This document shows positions 63,409 through 64,000 of a stretch of 64,000 nt of DNA, piece by piece. The notes beneath the pieces were generated by a model. That model did not search any database, was not told where the DNA came from, and was given only the letters and a program-made list of their open reading frames with translations. The translations under genes and the position numbers were made by a program. The first letter of the stretch is position 1. The number at the start of each line of letters is the position of its first letter. The DNA comes from Comamonadaceae bacterium CD01 (GTDB lineage Bacteria > Pseudomonadota > Gammaproteobacteria > Burkholderiales > Burkholderiaceae_C). The stretch is taken from positions 1 to 64,000 of the forward strand of contig PGEI01000002.1 in assembly GCA_002894305.1 (NCBI GenBank), in the 5' to 3' direction.

Positions 63409-63846
63409 TCAAAACTTCAGGCTCTTGAGGTGAATGCTGGTTTCGGTCGCTGCAATGCCTTTGATCAGGCGGATGCGCTCAAGCGCCTCGGCGAGCTCGG
63501 CCATGGTGAGCACGCGCAGCTGCGCGAGCATGTCCCAGCGGCCGTTGGTGTCGTGCAGCTCCGAGACGGCGGGCTCTCCCGACAGGGCGGCAATGATGCG
63601 CTGCGTCTCGTGTCCTTCGATGGCGATGCTGGTCCAGGCGACGATTTCCTCGGGCCGCGAGTCGGGCCGCACGCGGATGCTGTAGCCCAGGATGACGCCG
63701 CTTTGCTCCATGCGGGCGATGCGGTTGTTGACGGTGCCGCGCGAGACACCGAGCTTTTTCGCCAGTGTCGCCACCGAGGCGCGAGCGTCGCCGCGCAGCA
63801 GCGCCAGGATCTGGTGATCCAGGCTATCCATTGACAGTTTGTTCAT
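63409..63846 (-). CDS. Lrp/AsnC-family transcriptional regulator
   Basis: A 145-residue regulator with an N-terminal winged helix (DSLDHQILALLRGDARASVATLAKKLGVSRGTVNNRIARME, about 4-45, given by its two ends) and a C-terminal RAM ligand-binding domain with conserved Gly-Asp-like contact segment near 90-100 (GRWDMLAQL). Lrp/AsnC proteins sense amino acids and typically control divergent catabolic genes. The ATG at 63846 is favoured over the TTG before it. It is divergent from a gene that begins at the right window edge. Confidence 0.9.
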   Translation of the reverse strand: MNKLSMDSLDHQILALLRGDARASVATLAKKLGVSRGTVNNRIARMEQSGVILGYSIRVRPDSRPEEIVAWTSIAIEGHETQRIIAALSGEPAVSELHDTNGRWDMLAQLRVLTMAELAEALERIRLIKGIAATETSIHLKSLKF

Positions 63847-63986
63847 CAAATAATGTCATTTAGTCAATAAATTGAGATTTTATAGATAATTTTGCCGCTA
63901 TGAATTGATCTGCTCCGAGGGAACAATGGAGTTGTGACGCCGCATGCGAATTTTTTGCAGCGCGTCCGTAATCAAAAGCCATGAAA

Positions 63987-64000
63987 AAGGAGCGAAAAAT
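63987..64000 (+). promoter_or_regulatory. Ribosome binding site of a gene that starts at the window edge
   Basis: AAGGAG (63987-63992) is followed by CGAAAA and then AT at 63999-64000. If the next base is G, an ATG starts 6 bases after the site. The AT-rich gap 63850-63986 would hold the divergent promoters of this gene and the Lrp/AsnC gene. The protein itself is outside the window. Confidence 0.55.

Overview
The window is a contiguous, gene-dense, high-GC chromosomal segment of a betaproteobacterium, most likely in the family Comamonadaceae (Acidovorax/Comamonas-like). That assignment is inferred from gene content and order: an SAH riboswitch in front of ahcY-metF, cysI-DUF934-cysH-cysD-cysN with an APS-reductase-type CysH and no cysC or cysJ, dusB-fis-purH, pilGHIJ-chpA, and yqgE-ruvX-pyrR-pyrB-pyrC'. 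No prophage, insertion sequence, CRISPR array or plasmid function was seen. Most of the window looks like core chromosome.

Layout. 0.2-4.5 kb: a bactofilin, a hotdog acyl-CoA thioesterase, an Atm1-type ABC exporter, a 435-bp gene-free stretch and two small membrane proteins. 4.6-6.5 kb: a LytS-type kinase and LytTR regulator. A bidirectional terminator separates them from a TRAP transporter (dctQ-dctM-dctP, minus strand), which is divergent from a HypT-like LysR regulator. 10.8-17.8 kb: a HAD phosphatase, then the assimilatory sulfate reduction cluster read right to left (cysI, DUF934, cysH, cysD, cysN, cbiX). 17.8-24.6 kb: prfC divergent from ahcY-tlyA-metF, where ahcY is preceded by an SAH riboswitch, then a D-threonine aldolase/D-serine dehydratase-like enzyme. 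24.6-36.7 kb: mostly housekeeping genes (miaB, a pirin, tRNA-Met, a crotonase, an M61 peptidase, dsbC, a UbiH-like hydroxylase, a MOSC protein, ychF), then a conserved membrane-anchored gene interrupted by one in-frame amber codon, rarD and a DedA-like protein. 36.8-42.1 kb: dusB-fis-purH convergent with thiD-hemL. 42.3-52 kb: the Chp chemosensory system for type IV pilus twitching. 52-56 kb: yqgE-ruvX-pyrR-pyrB and a catalytically degenerate dihydroorotase. 56-64 kb: an ArsC-like protein, a GST, and a minus-strand operon for uptake and probable stereo-inversion of a D-amino or imino acid, with RpiR and Lrp/AsnC regulators upstream. A further plus-strand gene appears to start exactly at the right edge.

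Functional links. Sulfate activation and reduction feed methionine and SAM. The riboswitch senses the SAM by-product SAH and controls its hydrolysis and, probably, the remethylation arm (metF). TlyA, an SAM-consuming methyltransferase, sits inside the same transcription unit. The strongest leads for a second look are the amber-interrupted gene (34394-35122), the duplicated cysH tail (14493-14750), the SAH riboswitch with its competing hairpin, and the D-amino-acid dehydrogenase plus ketimine reductase transport operon. I did not find an obviously new defence or mobile system. All calls rest on reading the sequence; no database search was run.
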